Below, one piece after another: positions 1-8,891 of a stretch of DNA of 64,000 bases. Position 1 is the first letter of the stretch. Each line of letters begins with the position of its first letter. Source of the stretch: Ignavibacteriales bacterium (lineage in GTDB: Bacteria > Bacteroidota > Ignavibacteria > Ignavibacteriales > Ignavibacteriaceae); the NCBI GenBank assembly GCA_016707115.1, contig JADJIH010000001.1, forward strand, positions 682,001 to 746,000. The letters are read 5' to 3'. The position numbers and the translations under genes are program-made. The notes below the pieces were generated by a model. The model searched no databases. It saw only the letters and a list, made by a program, of their open reading frames with translations, and was not told where the DNA came from.

Positions 1-1029
1 GTTGCAAAAGCAATCCATTCCCTTAGTAATAGGAAAGATAGAAAGTTTGTTGCCGTTAATTGTGCGGCTCTTACGGAATCACTTCTTGAAAGCGAATTAT
101 TCGGACATGTGAAAGGTGCATTTACAGGTGCTGTTATAGATAAGATTGGAAAGTTTGAAGCAGCAGATAAGGGTACTATACTTTTAGATGAAATTGGTGA
201 AACAACAGAGAATTTTCAGGTAAAACTCTTGCGTGTGCTTCAATCTGGTGAGTATGATAAAGTTGGTTCAGTAAATACTTCATTTACCGATGTACGGGTT
301 ATTTCTGCTACCAATAAAGAGCTTAAAGTGCTTATTAAGGAAAAGAAATTTAGAGAAGATCTTTTTTACAGATTAAATGTGATCAATATTAACATTCCAT
401 CATTGCGTGAAAGAAAAGAAGATATTGAACCGATCGCAAGATATTTTTGTGAAGTTGATGATAAAAAATACCAACTCTCACTGGCGGCTCTAAAATCTTT
501 GAATGATTACGATTGGCCAGGTAATGTTAGAGAACTGGAATCTGTCATCCGAAGAGCAAAAGTATTTTGTGAAGCGGGGAAAAGAAGTTTAATTCAATTA
601 AATGATTTACCTGATGAAATTGTAAAAAGTGTAAAACTTAATTTTGAGGATTTAGTTATTGAATCCCTACGAAACAAAAAGTTCACACATTCCTCTATAA
701 ATGAAACTGCAAGAGAACTCGGGAATGTGAGCCGAACTCTTGTTGCAGAAAACTTTAGAGGACTATCGTTAAAAATATTAGTTGAAAATAATTTTGATGA
801 AATGAAATCGATTATTACTATTTCTAAAGATGAGAATGATGAAGTATTAACACGAGTAAAATCAAAATTGGATACCTGGCTGGTAAATATTCAAAAAGAC
901 GTTGAGTTGAATAAATCTTTATCATTCAACGAAATAAAACTAAAACTTAATTCTAAGTATAAAAACCTTCCACAAAAATATCATACCTATCTCGATGAAG
1001 TGATTAGACATATTATTAATAAGAATTAA
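1..1029 (+). CDS. Sigma-54-dependent transcriptional activator, 5' end outside window
   Basis: The reading frame is open from base 1 and ends at a TAA at 1029, giving the last 342 residues of an enhancer-binding protein. The window starts just after the Walker A region (VAKAIH follows it in this family). The sigma-54 contact loop GAFTGA lies at about bases 115-132, Walker B (TILLDEIGE) at about 175-200, and the AAA+ lid sequence WPGNVREL at about 515-540. These proteins hydrolyse ATP to open sigma-54 RNA polymerase complexes. After the AAA+ domain there is a helix-turn-helix-like stretch (SINETARELGNVSRTL) followed by roughly 100 further residues of charged helical sequence, longer than the usual Fis-type end. 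The sensor domain, if any, lies upstream of the window. The stop is 2 bases from the convergent gene's stop. Confidence 0.93.
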   Translation, partial: VAKAIHSLSNRKDRKFVAVNCAALTESLLESELFGHVKGAFTGAVIDKIGKFEAADKGTILLDEIGETTENFQVKLLRVLQSGEYDKVGSVNTSFTDVRVISATNKELKVLIKEKKFREDLFYRLNVININIPSLRERKEDIEPIARYFCEVDDKKYQLSLAALKSLNDYDWPGNVRELESVIRRAKVFCEAGKRSLIQLNDLPDEIVKSVKLNFEDLVIESLRNKKFTHSSINETARELGNVSRTLVAENFRGLSLKILVENNFDEMKSIITISKDENDEVLTRVKSKLDTWLVNIQKDVELNKSLSFNEIKLKLNSKYKNLPQKYHTYLDEVIRHIINKN

Positions 1030-1031
1030 AA

Positions 1032-1715
1032 CTATTTGTTAATTAGTTTTTTATTTATTTGTTCAAGTTTTTCGTTAACGTGACTTTTCTGCTCACTTTT
1101 AAGTTCAAGTAATTTAATCTCAGTGTACTCATCATAAGATTCCTCATAAAGTCCGCTACCGAATAAAAGATCTGCAAAATAAATTCTGCTCTCTGCGTCT
1201 TTTTTTGTATCGGGATATTTACGATAAATTTCTTTCGAAGCAACAATAGCAGACTCTTTCATACCATTTTCGGCTAACTGTTTAGCACCATTTAGCCGCT
1301 TCATTCCAAAATCATTAGAGTTTAAAGTTGAAAGAGTTTCCTTCGAAATCTTATCTCCATAAACGCCAGTATTATCAGATTTTTCATTTCCTTTTTTTCT
1401 TGGAGTGTTCATTACATTTTCCATAGCCAACGCAAGTATTAATTCATCCAAAGTCATATTTTTTATATTTGCAACAGTAATTGCTGAAGATTCTTTTAAT
1501 GTAAATGATAAATCATTACCCTTAATTAAAACTGAAGAATTTTTATCCGTACTGACCACATCATTTTCATTTAAGATCATTTTAGATTTGACTTGCTGCC
1601 ATGTGTTGCTGTTACTCGATAACATTTTAACATTCCCATTAAGTTTCTCAACTTGAAATGTTTGAGAGTGAATAACAGAAACTGAGAATAACAGAACTAA
1701 TATATACTTTTTCAT
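1032..1715 (-). CDS. Exported FecR-like domain protein
   Basis: This 227-residue protein has a signal peptide (about residues 1-17, cleavage near IHSQ) and then a region resembling the FecR domain: GNVKMLS, a W-x-x-V step, MILNENDVVSTD and a following SSV-I-KG-D strand pattern, about residues 19-90. FecR-type domains are usually periplasmic beta modules that sense or bind. The middle is polar, and residues 140-227 are helical with a TPR-like look (AENGMKESAIVASKEIYRKYP). It is the last gene of a minus-strand operon: its ATG lies 17 bases after the stop of the barrel-transglutaminase gene, with AAAGGTAAG as ribosome binding site. Function is not known; a role in the envelope complex with its upstream neighbours is inference. 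Confidence 0.72.
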   Translation of the reverse strand: MKKYILVLLFSVSVIHSQTFQVEKLNGNVKMLSSNSNTWQQVKSKMILNENDVVSTDKNSSVLIKGNDLSFTLKESSAITVANIKNMTLDELILALAMENVMNTPRKKGNEKSDNTGVYGDKISKETLSTLNSNDFGMKRLNGAKQLAENGMKESAIVASKEIYRKYPDTKKDAESRIYFADLLFGSGLYEESYDEYTEIKLLELKSEQKSHVNEKLEQINKKLINK

Positions 1716-1732
1716 TTTCTTACCTTTAACGG

Positions 1733-3715
1733 TTAATAAACATCTATAATTTGCACATCGCCTTTAACTAAACCAAAGTTGTTAATTGCTTCAGTTTGGA
1801 ATTTGTCCGAGGCAATCGCCCAAGCACTTTCAAAATCTGATAGGGAAGTGGTTTCAACCGGAATCCAAACTTCATCATTACCGGATTCATTTTTTCTAAT
1901 AAAATACTTTGTGTCATTTTCAGAAATTAATTCTGCCTGCTGTGGTGAAAGTTTAGTATTAAATATAATGTTGACATGCCTTAAGACATCATCTGATTTA
2001 TAATCAACTAAAGCTGTTTCAATACCAATACTTTCAAGTAATGAACTGTAACAAACGCTAAGATCATCGCAATCACCACCTTTTAATTCAAGTGTTTGGC
2101 TGGGATATTGAACATACTCAGCGGAAGCTCTTGGATCAGACGTATATGTTAGATTTTCAATAAATGAATTGAAAATAATTCTGGCTTTATAAAAATCGGA
2201 AATAACATTTGCGAGTGTATCTATTTCCGATTTATGTTTAGCTAATATCGCTTTTGAATACTTAACTGAAAAATCCATATCACGTTGAATGAAATATCTC
2301 AAGTTCGTAACATTTCCATCCCATGCATTTATTCCATTAATAAGCAAAGCCTTCTGATATTCATCATCAAAATCATCATTCACAGTAAGTAAATAAAAGT
2401 TTGCGTATGTAATTTCCGGATTTACGCCAGCGTAGGATTCTGAAATAACAGCATAATAATTTACTTCACTAGTATCATAAGGAAGAATTGAGATTATAGG
2501 AGATTGAAGTTTTTCTTCACTAATTCCATTAATTACCATAACAGGCTTAACATCTATCCGTTCATTTGTAAGATTTACAACTTGGGCAGTTGCGATAGGA
2601 TTATCAAGGTACTTATCATTTAAAGCAGGATAAATATTTTGATTTATTTCCACACCCAGAAATTTTACACGCTGTTCAACAAGTGTATTTAATTTAAAAT
2701 TTGTAGTTAAAAGAAGTTTATCATAACTGTATTTATTGTTTATAATATTTGAAATACCATTCTCCTTAAAATCAGAATAACTTCCTGAGTTATTTCTATC
2801 ACTAAAATATTTTATATAAGTAAGTGAAAGATCTAAATATTTTGATGTAAATACAGCTGCCGGAATTATTCCTGCTATAAATGGTTCTTGTTCTTTATCG
2901 TGAAAAGCTGAAACTGAAAATCCAATTTTATTTTTGTTAAAATCAACCAAATAGGACATACCGCCTAAAAAAGAATTATTAGTTTCTAAGCTAAGATGCA
3001 AGTTCAAATCATTAACAGGCGAAAAATTGATTCCTGCAAAAACAGCTTTCTCTGTTCTAATTTCGAAATCACTATTGTCTTCGTAGGCAAACTCTCTTCC
3101 AAAAGTTAATAGATTAATCGAACCTAAATTAAAAGTCAATCTTTCTGATGGTTTCCAAACAACGCCAATATCAGTTTTCCATAAATCAGAATTATCTAAT
3201 TCTGTTTCCCTAACAAAGTAAATAGTATCAGAAAATATTGCAGTTACATTTTCGTTAGTAAAATCCTGTTTGAAATATCGCAAATTTAGTCCAATGCTAA
3301 ATTCTTTATTCACACTGTAAGAGTACCCCAAACCGAATAGCTCTTTATATTGAAACTTTGATTCCAGTGTTATAGGCTCAGTATTGTTATATGGAATTGC
3401 TTCACCAGATTTGAATATAAATTCTTTTTGATATCCGGGTGTATACCGAAGAGATATGAAATGTGAACCAAATGTTTTTGCTGCAGTTACCTGGTATAAA
3501 TTACTTGTAACTGATGACGCGAACTCACCACCATAAGTGAATGAAAAACCCCAATCTTTTATAACTGAATAATTTGAGATGTTGTATTCAAATGAATTCA
3601 ATGATGTGAAAGATTCATTTGTAATCCCATACACGCCGTTAAGTCCAAAAGATGTTTGGCCTAATCCAGAAACAATTGAAAGCATAACAAATCCTGTGAT
3701 TAAAATTATTCTCAA
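1733..3715 (-). CDS. Outer-membrane beta-barrel protein with C-terminal transglutaminase-like domain
   Basis: This 660-residue protein starts with a signal peptide (cleaved near GLGQ) and then has about 320 residues of alternating aromatic/polar beta strands typical of an outer-membrane barrel (for example SLRYTPGY, LNLRYFKQDF, HLSLETNNSF). Residues 350-460 look like a beta-sandwich linker. Residues 480-660 carry a transglutaminase-like (papain-fold) signature: GGDCDDLS with Cys about 549, RHVNIIF with His about 580 and WIPVET with Glu about 621 as a possible third member. The ATG overlaps the stop of the upstream lipoprotein by 4 bases (ATGA), so the two are translationally coupled. Fusion of a barrel and a cysteine-protease-like domain is unusual; the substrate is unknown. 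The barrel assignment rests on pattern only. Confidence 0.75.
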   Translation of the reverse strand: MRIILITGFVMLSIVSGLGQTSFGLNGVYGITNESFTSLNSFEYNISNYSVIKDWGFSFTYGGEFASSVTSNLYQVTAAKTFGSHFISLRYTPGYQKEFIFKSGEAIPYNNTEPITLESKFQYKELFGLGYSYSVNKEFSIGLNLRYFKQDFTNENVTAIFSDTIYFVRETELDNSDLWKTDIGVVWKPSERLTFNLGSINLLTFGREFAYEDNSDFEIRTEKAVFAGINFSPVNDLNLHLSLETNNSFLGGMSYLVDFNKNKIGFSVSAFHDKEQEPFIAGIIPAAVFTSKYLDLSLTYIKYFSDRNNSGSYSDFKENGISNIINNKYSYDKLLLTTNFKLNTLVEQRVKFLGVEINQNIYPALNDKYLDNPIATAQVVNLTNERIDVKPVMVINGISEEKLQSPIISILPYDTSEVNYYAVISESYAGVNPEITYANFYLLTVNDDFDDEYQKALLINGINAWDGNVTNLRYFIQRDMDFSVKYSKAILAKHKSEIDTLANVISDFYKARIIFNSFIENLTYTSDPRASAEYVQYPSQTLELKGGDCDDLSVCYSSLLESIGIETALVDYKSDDVLRHVNIIFNTKLSPQQAELISENDTKYFIRKNESGNDEVWIPVETTSLSDFESAWAIASDKFQTEAINNFGLVKGDVQIIDVY

Positions 3716-4330
3716 GGAATGTCTACAATAATTGTGTGAATGCTTTGTGAACTAACATAAAGTTCAGTATTCTGAACTTGTACTAACTTATCATACTTTC
3801 TAACAAAGGTAACTGATATCTTATTGAACCTATCACGCGGAATATTTTTTAGAATTGAATTTGGAATTATAAGTGTTCCATCATCTTTTGTTTTAAGCCT
3901 AAAAAAGGGAACTACCTGCTGATTAGAATTTTTAACACCGCCAAGAATAATTGAAAAATTATTTACGTACTCAGCATTCCATAAAAGTTCAGCATTAAAT
4001 TTATTCTGATTATTCAAGTTAACCAGTCTAACACTGCCAGTTAATTCTTTGGGTGTTGCTATATCAAAACCTGATGGTTGACCGATAAATGGATCATAAG
4101 TGAAAGAAATTGTTGAATTATATGGATAAATAAACGGATCATTAAATGATCTGCCATTTACATTAAACAATTCATATTTTTTTCCTAAAACAGTATCAAT
4201 TAAAACTCCTTCTTCTCTGTAACGAACACGATAATTTGTTATTCTGGCTTGAATATCATTAAACTTTATTATTCCAGGTATAATAGTGTTGTAGCCAAGA
4301 ATAATTCCCTCTTGGTGATTTAAAGGGTTT
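3712..4330 (-). CDS. Envelope lipoprotein, C-terminal part (after a frameshift)
   Basis: This frame continues the lipoprotein that begins at 4624. It reads from about NHQEGIILGYNTI to a stop at 3712 and encodes about 200 residues rich in beta strands, with no domain that I recognise. No sensible start codon with a ribosome binding site exists at its own beginning. The sequence around 4319-4330 (TTTAAA followed by a CACC) is where the upstream frame passes into this one; skipping one base joins them. Its stop overlaps the ATG of the barrel-transglutaminase gene by 4 bases. I read it as the second half of one lipoprotein of about 315 residues, broken either by a sequencing error or by a real mutation. 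Confidence 0.65.
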
Positions 4331-4624
4331 TGTTTTATCAAACAAAAGTGTTTGCGCACTTGATATATTAACTGTTTGTCCATCGAGAGTAAGTTTAATA
4401 CCACTAACAGAAACTATGCTTGCATAATTACGTAAATCTTCTGTAACTCCGCTAGTATCAAATCCATTTGAGTAAAATTCATTATCAATTTCTTTGCTAA
4501 TGATTTCTACTTCCAGATTTTCGGATTCATTTGGATCATTTATCAGTTCTGTGGGTCCGGGTTTATCACATCCAGAATAAATAAATGTGAATACGACTAA
4601 TATGTAAAAAATATATTTTTTCAT
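4259..4624 (-). CDS. Envelope lipoprotein, N-terminal part (frameshifted)
   Basis: The ATG at 4624 opens a short lipoprotein signal (KKYIFYILVVFTFIYSGC, lipidated Cys19), so I prefer it to an in-frame TTG at 4660, which would add 12 charged residues ahead of the signal. The mature part begins with an acidic linker (NDPNESENLEVE). This frame runs into a stop at 4259, but from about 4325 it encodes non-matching sequence while the neighbouring frame carries on the protein. It is the first gene of the operon lipoprotein, barrel-transglutaminase, FecR-like. Function is unknown; as a lipid-anchored partner of the barrel it could be a surface or periplasmic subunit, which is inference. Confidence 0.65.
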   Translation of the reverse strand: MKKYIFYILVVFTFIYSGCDKPGPTELINDPNESENLEVEIISKEIDNEFYSNGFDTSGVTEDLRNYASIVSVSGIKLTLDGQTVNISSAQTLLFDKTKPFKSPRGNYSWLQHYYTWNNKV

Positions 4625-4698
4625 CTTTTTGAACTTACTATTACTTGTTAGCTTTTTCAATTAAAATATTCTTAATCTTCATTTACAAAAATATAAAC

Positions 4699-4727
4699 AA
4701 ACCCAATTCCTGTAAGAAATTGGGTTT
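4699..4727 (-). terminator. Intrinsic terminator after the 4750-5703 lipoprotein gene
   Basis: A perfect 10-bp stem (AAACCCAATT at 4699-4708 with AATTGGGTTT at 4718-4727) encloses a 9-base loop. On the minus strand it lies 22 bases after the stop at 4750 and is followed by a T-rich stretch, so it should end that transcript and separate it from the operon starting at 4624. Confidence 0.7.
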
Positions 4728-4749
4728 GTAAATCAGATCAACAAAGTTT

Positions 4750-5703
4750 TTATGGTCTTACAAAGTAGGGAACACCCCAAGATTCCATTTCAACCGGAGT
4801 TGAGTCATCGAATACAACCTGTTTAGGCATTGCATTTATAATTGCGTGAAAGAATCCGGGAAACTGATGTGCAACAAAAGTCTGTTCATATACTTTTTCA
4901 TAAATGTTACCATTAGCATTTGAAGAAATCAACTCAAATTTTCTTTTAAATCTATGCATTCCAAATCTATCAGCTCCAAATGTTAGTGTAACAAAATCCG
5001 TATCTGCATAGGCACTGTTCAATTCAACTCTCAAAAGTACTTCACCTCCTTGATTAATTACAGGAACATGATGCCATCTCCACCACTGACCCCAATTTCT
5101 TACTAGGTAATAGTCATTAGGTGAATTTATGACAAGAGTATCTCCATTGGGTAAAAATGCAGTGAATTTGTTTATATCAATATTTGGATTTAATGTTCCA
5201 CCTTCTGGTAATGATATAGCAGCAATTTTCCAGTTTCTTTCAGGAAACTTTGTATTTGCTATCTTTACAAAAACAACATTTCTTGTAACCACTGATGTAA
5301 AAACTTTTTTAATTAATGTGTCAGGATTTGTCGCATTTGGATCATACGATCCTTTAATGGATAAAACACCTTCAAAAGTTTTTGTAACTAATCCATAAGC
5401 TGTATCGCCATCAAATGTCACAGAAATGGTCCTATTAACCAATCTCATTTTATGACCAACTTTAAAGGGATAAATCTCAGTATTCACTTTATAAAGATCC
5501 ATCTCACCGCCTTCATCATAATTTGGTTCGAAAGACATAAGTACTGAATCTTCATCTGCAAGTTTTTGAAGAGCTTGCTGATCCGTTGTAATTTCGTCAG
5601 TCGATTGAACCGTCATATCGTCCTGACACCCGACGAAAAAAGACATTATTACCAAAAGCAGCATCGGAAAAAAGTTTTTCTTCACGAATTCTGATGTTTT
5701 CAT
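4750..5703 (-). CDS. Lipoprotein of unknown function
   Basis: This 317-residue protein has a lipoprotein signal peptide ending in SFFVGC (lipidated Cys26), then an acidic linker and a mostly beta-strand body (about residues 70-310) with no family motif that I recognise. The ATG at 5703 is preceded by an AGGAGC ribosome binding site at proper distance. The gene stands alone: a terminator follows it and a 246-base upstream region holds a pair of 11-base direct repeats that could be an operator. It probably sits in the outer or inner membrane facing the periplasm. No catalytic residues can be named. Confidence 0.75.
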   Translation of the reverse strand: MKTSEFVKKNFFPMLLLVIMSFFVGCQDDMTVQSTDEITTDQQALQKLADEDSVLMSFEPNYDEGGEMDLYKVNTEIYPFKVGHKMRLVNRTISVTFDGDTAYGLVTKTFEGVLSIKGSYDPNATNPDTLIKKVFTSVVTRNVVFVKIANTKFPERNWKIAAISLPEGGTLNPNIDINKFTAFLPNGDTLVINSPNDYYLVRNWGQWWRWHHVPVINQGGEVLLRVELNSAYADTDFVTLTFGADRFGMHRFKRKFELISSNANGNIYEKVYEQTFVAHQFPGFFHAIINAMPKQVVFDDSTPVEMESWGVPYFVRP

Positions 5704-5816
5704 TTTTTAGCTCCTATTATTTTGTGAAATTTGTTATGAACTTTTGAGAAGTAATAATGAAGAATTGTGCCAGCTGTTATTTTAATAATATCTTTAGATT
5801 TTGGATGAAAATTTGA

Positions 5817-5866
5817 TTTTTCATGCGGTGTAAATTGCATGGAAATCAAGCTAATTTGCATGGAAA
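5817..5866. promoter_or_regulatory. Repeated TTGCATGGAAA boxes upstream of the lipoprotein gene
   Basis: The 11-mer TTGCATGGAAA occurs at 5835-5845 and again at 5856-5866, 21 bases apart (two helical turns). An inverted near-copy (TTTTTCATGC) is at 5817-5826. The cluster is about 115-165 bases upstream of the lipoprotein start at 5703 and a similar distance from the end of the ABC-F gene. The spacing suggests binding of a regulator on one face of the helix; no regulator can be named from sequence. Confidence 0.35.
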
Positions 5867-5949
5867 ATCTATTTCAGGCAGATTGACTATTTTTCAAGAA
5901 GTTTTGAGGTGCAATTGATTAGGAGATATAGCATACTTCAAAAATATTT

Positions 5950-7836
5950 TCAGGATAAACTATTTTTCAAACTCTCTAATTCCTCCCAACGATTATAGAG
6001 TTTTTTTACTTTTTCTTTTGCGTTTTCAAGTTTAGTATTTAATTCGTTGGTTTGAGCAGCATATTTTTCAAAAAAATCGGGCGAACTGTATATTTTTTCA
6101 ATTTCTTCTACTTCAGATTCAGCCTGAACAATTTTTCCTTCAATTTGATCGAGTTCCAACGAATCTTTATAACTAAGCTTCTTCTGTTTATTTCTGATTC
6201 TGGAATCTTCAGTAATTTCTTTTGTTTTTAATTCCTTTAAGCTCTGTTCTCGTTTTTTCTTCTTTTCGATATAAAAGTCATATCCGCCTTCACTGTAAAA
6301 GATTTCTTCATTGCCTTCCAATGCTAAGATTCCATCACAAATGCGATTGAGAAAATATCTATCGTGGCTGACAACAATTACACAACCATCAAATGCTAAG
6401 AGAGCCTCTTCAAGAATTCTAAGTGTTGGCAAATCAAGATCATTTGTTGGTTCATCCAGTATTAGAAAATTACCGCCATTGCACAAAATTTTTGCAAGAG
6501 TTAATCTGCTTTTTTCTCCTCCAGATAACCTGCCAACGAGTGTATTGATTCTATCATCAGTAAAAAGAAATCTTCTTAAATAAGTCCAGATACTGAGCTG
6601 TTGTTTACCAAATCGTACTGTTTCACTTCCATCGCCAATTGCTTTAATCACCGTATCATCATCATTTAATAATAATCTTGCCTGATCCACATAATTGAAC
6701 TGCGTAGTTTCACCAACTTCCATTTTACCCATAGTAGGGAGCATTGAACCAAGAATCATTTTAAGTAAAGTTGTTTTGCCAACACCGTTCTGTCCAACAA
6801 CACCAATTTTTCTTCCTGGCTCAAAAATGAAATTAAAATTCTGAAACAAATATCTTTCACCGAGTTTTATACCAACATCTTTAAACTCTAAAACTTTTTT
6901 ACCAAGTCTTTCTGCAGGTGGAATAATTAACTCAACATCCAATTCGACTTCAAAATCATTTTGAGAAGCAACTTCCTGATAATTATCGAGTCTGCTTTTT
7001 GCTTTAGTTCTGCGTGCTTTTGGACCGCGTCTTACCCATTCAAGTTCACGTCTCAAGAACATCTGTCTTTTACGCTCTTCAACTTCTTTAATTGCTTGCC
7101 GCTCTGATTTATTAATTAAATATTCTGTGTAGTTGCCTTGATGTGAATAGAATACTCCCGAGGATAATTCAACAATTCTATTTGCAATTCTATCAAGAAA
7201 ATATCTATCGTGAGTTACAAATATGCAGGTTCCGTTATACTGAGCAAGAAAATCTTCAAGCCATTCGATGGATTTGGTATCAAGATGGTTTGTAGGTTCA
7301 TCCAGAATAAGTAAATCGGGTTTTGATATTAAAGCCCTGCAGAGTGCTACGCGCCTTTTCTCTCCACCGGAAAGTGTTTTAATATCTCTATCAGCGGCAG
7401 GGGCATCTAAAGAATCAATAAGCATCTTAATTCTTTTCTCAAGATTCCACGAATCAAGTCGTAATATCTTTTCTTCAAGATGATGTTTATGTGCAGCATC
7501 AAATGAAGTATTTTCATATTCTTTGATGAGATTAAGTTCTAACACCGCTCCATCAAGAATATTCTCATAAACATTCTTGTATTCATCTAAAGTAAATTCT
7601 TGTGAAAGAAATCCAACAATTAAATCTTTTTTCTTGGCAACCTCACCAGAGTCAGCAGGCAGCAATCCGGAAATAATTTTTAAGAATGTTGATTTACCTG
7701 CTCCGTTTCTGCCCACCAATCCAATTCGATCTCCATCGTGAACGCTCAATGAGGCTTTATCAAGTATAACTTGCTCACCAAAGTGCACTTCAAGTTCTAA
7801 TGCGGATAGAATTACGGGACTAATATTAGATGCCAT
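5950..7836 (-). CDS. ABC-F family ATPase (Uup-like)
   Basis: The 628-residue protein holds two ABC ATPase domains on one chain and no membrane segment, which defines the ABC-F family of ribosome-associated factors. Domain 1 has Walker A GRNGAGKS (42-49), signature LSGGEKRR and Walker B LLILDEPTNHLD. Domain 2 has GQNGVGKT (about 348), signature LSGGEKSR and FLILDEPTNDLD. The linker between them is charged (residues about 245-300). The last 110 residues form a lysine/glutamate-rich coiled coil as in Uup, which is why I favour Uup over EttA. Both ATP sites look intact. ABC-F proteins act in translation or ribosome rescue; the exact role here cannot be told from sequence. It appears to be a single-gene unit. 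Confidence 0.92.
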   Translation of the reverse strand: MASNISPVILSALELEVHFGEQVILDKASLSVHDGDRIGLVGRNGAGKSTFLKIISGLLPADSGEVAKKKDLIVGFLSQEFTLDEYKNVYENILDGAVLELNLIKEYENTSFDAAHKHHLEEKILRLDSWNLEKRIKMLIDSLDAPAADRDIKTLSGGEKRRVALCRALISKPDLLILDEPTNHLDTKSIEWLEDFLAQYNGTCIFVTHDRYFLDRIANRIVELSSGVFYSHQGNYTEYLINKSERQAIKEVEERKRQMFLRRELEWVRRGPKARRTKAKSRLDNYQEVASQNDFEVELDVELIIPPAERLGKKVLEFKDVGIKLGERYLFQNFNFIFEPGRKIGVVGQNGVGKTTLLKMILGSMLPTMGKMEVGETTQFNYVDQARLLLNDDDTVIKAIGDGSETVRFGKQQLSIWTYLRRFLFTDDRINTLVGRLSGGEKSRLTLAKILCNGGNFLILDEPTNDLDLPTLRILEEALLAFDGCVIVVSHDRYFLNRICDGILALEGNEEIFYSEGGYDFYIEKKKKREQSLKELKTKEITEDSRIRNKQKKLSYKDSLELDQIEGKIVQAESEVEEIEKIYSSPDFFEKYAAQTNELNTKLENAKEKVKKLYNRWEELESLKNSLS

Positions 7837-7879
7837 CGTTCAACATAAATAGATGAATTGATTTGTTACTGAATAAAAT

Positions 7880-8797
7880 TCAGTTATTATTTTTTCCTGA
7901 GTGCTTTGTTCTGATTCTATATAGTGCATTCGTTTCAACTTCAGTTAGATAAAGAGTTTTATAATCTTCATCAGCAAATTCAAGATTTGTTGGTTTAGAA
8001 CCTGGTGTTTCAATTTTTTGTAATAGTTCACCTTCTGGAGAAAAGATATAAATTGCCTTTCCGCCAAAATGTGCAACAAATAAATTTCCTTCAACATCAA
8101 ATTCAATTCCGTCTGGATCACCTCCAGGTATTTCTACAAAGTTTTCTTTGTTTATTAGTTTATTCTCACGTGTTATATCAAACCTTACAATTATTTGCTT
8201 TGCCGATTCGCATACGTAAAGTTTACCATCAATTGGAGAAATATTTATCCCATTCGGAAACGCTAAACTATCTTCAATAAGTTTTGTCTCTTTAGTATTT
8301 GCATCCACAAAAAATATTCTGCCGTCTAATATATTTTTATCATAACTCTTCGGATCAGTAAAAAACAAATTACCATTCTTATCAAAAGTTAAATCATTTG
8401 GCCGATTAAATTTTTCTCCCTTGTAACCATCAGAGTAAACTTCAATTCTACTGTCCGGGCTTACTCGAAGTATTTTTCCTTTACCATATTCACAAACGAA
8501 TAAGCTACCATCATACCCAAATGCTAACCCATTTGTTTTTTCGATTAACAATGAATCGTCCACTTTTGAAATGAAAGTATCTTTAACACCTTCAGAATAT
8601 CTTGTTATCCAACCACCATAGCAGTTTGAGAGACATATTGTGGATTTGCCATCGTAAGCTGGTCCTTCCGGAAAATTTAAGGCATCGGCAACTTTTACCC
8701 ATTTTTCGTTTATGTCTATAATCTGAGCTTTGAGATTAATTGTAAAACAAAATATAAAAACCAATAATAGAGTAAAGCGGTATAAATTATTTTTCAT
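7880..8797 (-). CDS. Exported SMP-30/gluconolactonase-like beta-propeller protein
   Basis: A signal peptide (about residues 1-24, cleavage at LKAQ) precedes a six-bladed propeller of the SMP-30/gluconolactonase/LRE family. The usual metal ligands can be seen in order: Glu in FPEGPAY, Asn in RPNDLTFD, Asn in FPNGINIS and Asp in GDPDGIEFD. Such proteins are lactonases or related hydrolases that bind a divalent metal; the signal peptide places this one in the periplasm or outside. The 305-residue length fits the family plus the leader. It is divergent from the MetX-like gene at 8892 with a 94-base intergenic region, so the two may share control. The substrate is unknown. Confidence 0.85.
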   Translation of the reverse strand: MKNNLYRFTLLLVFIFCFTINLKAQIIDINEKWVKVADALNFPEGPAYDGKSTICLSNCYGGWITRYSEGVKDTFISKVDDSLLIEKTNGLAFGYDGSLFVCEYGKGKILRVSPDSRIEVYSDGYKGEKFNRPNDLTFDKNGNLFFTDPKSYDKNILDGRIFFVDANTKETKLIEDSLAFPNGINISPIDGKLYVCESAKQIIVRFDITRENKLINKENFVEIPGGDPDGIEFDVEGNLFVAHFGGKAIYIFSPEGELLQKIETPGSKPTNLEFADEDYKTLYLTEVETNALYRIRTKHSGKNNN

Positions 8798-8891
8798 AAT
8801 CGTCCAAATTTCTTTTGTATAATTCTTCTTAATGCTGAATCTAATTTATAAATTTTAATTGAATATAAATTAACTTTATTAATATGGACTT

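Noticed and set aside
8843..8871. Inverted repeat AATTTAT...ATAAATT between the SMP-30-like and MetX-like genes
   Set aside because: Only A and T, with a 15-base gap; such pairs are expected by chance in AT-rich sequence.
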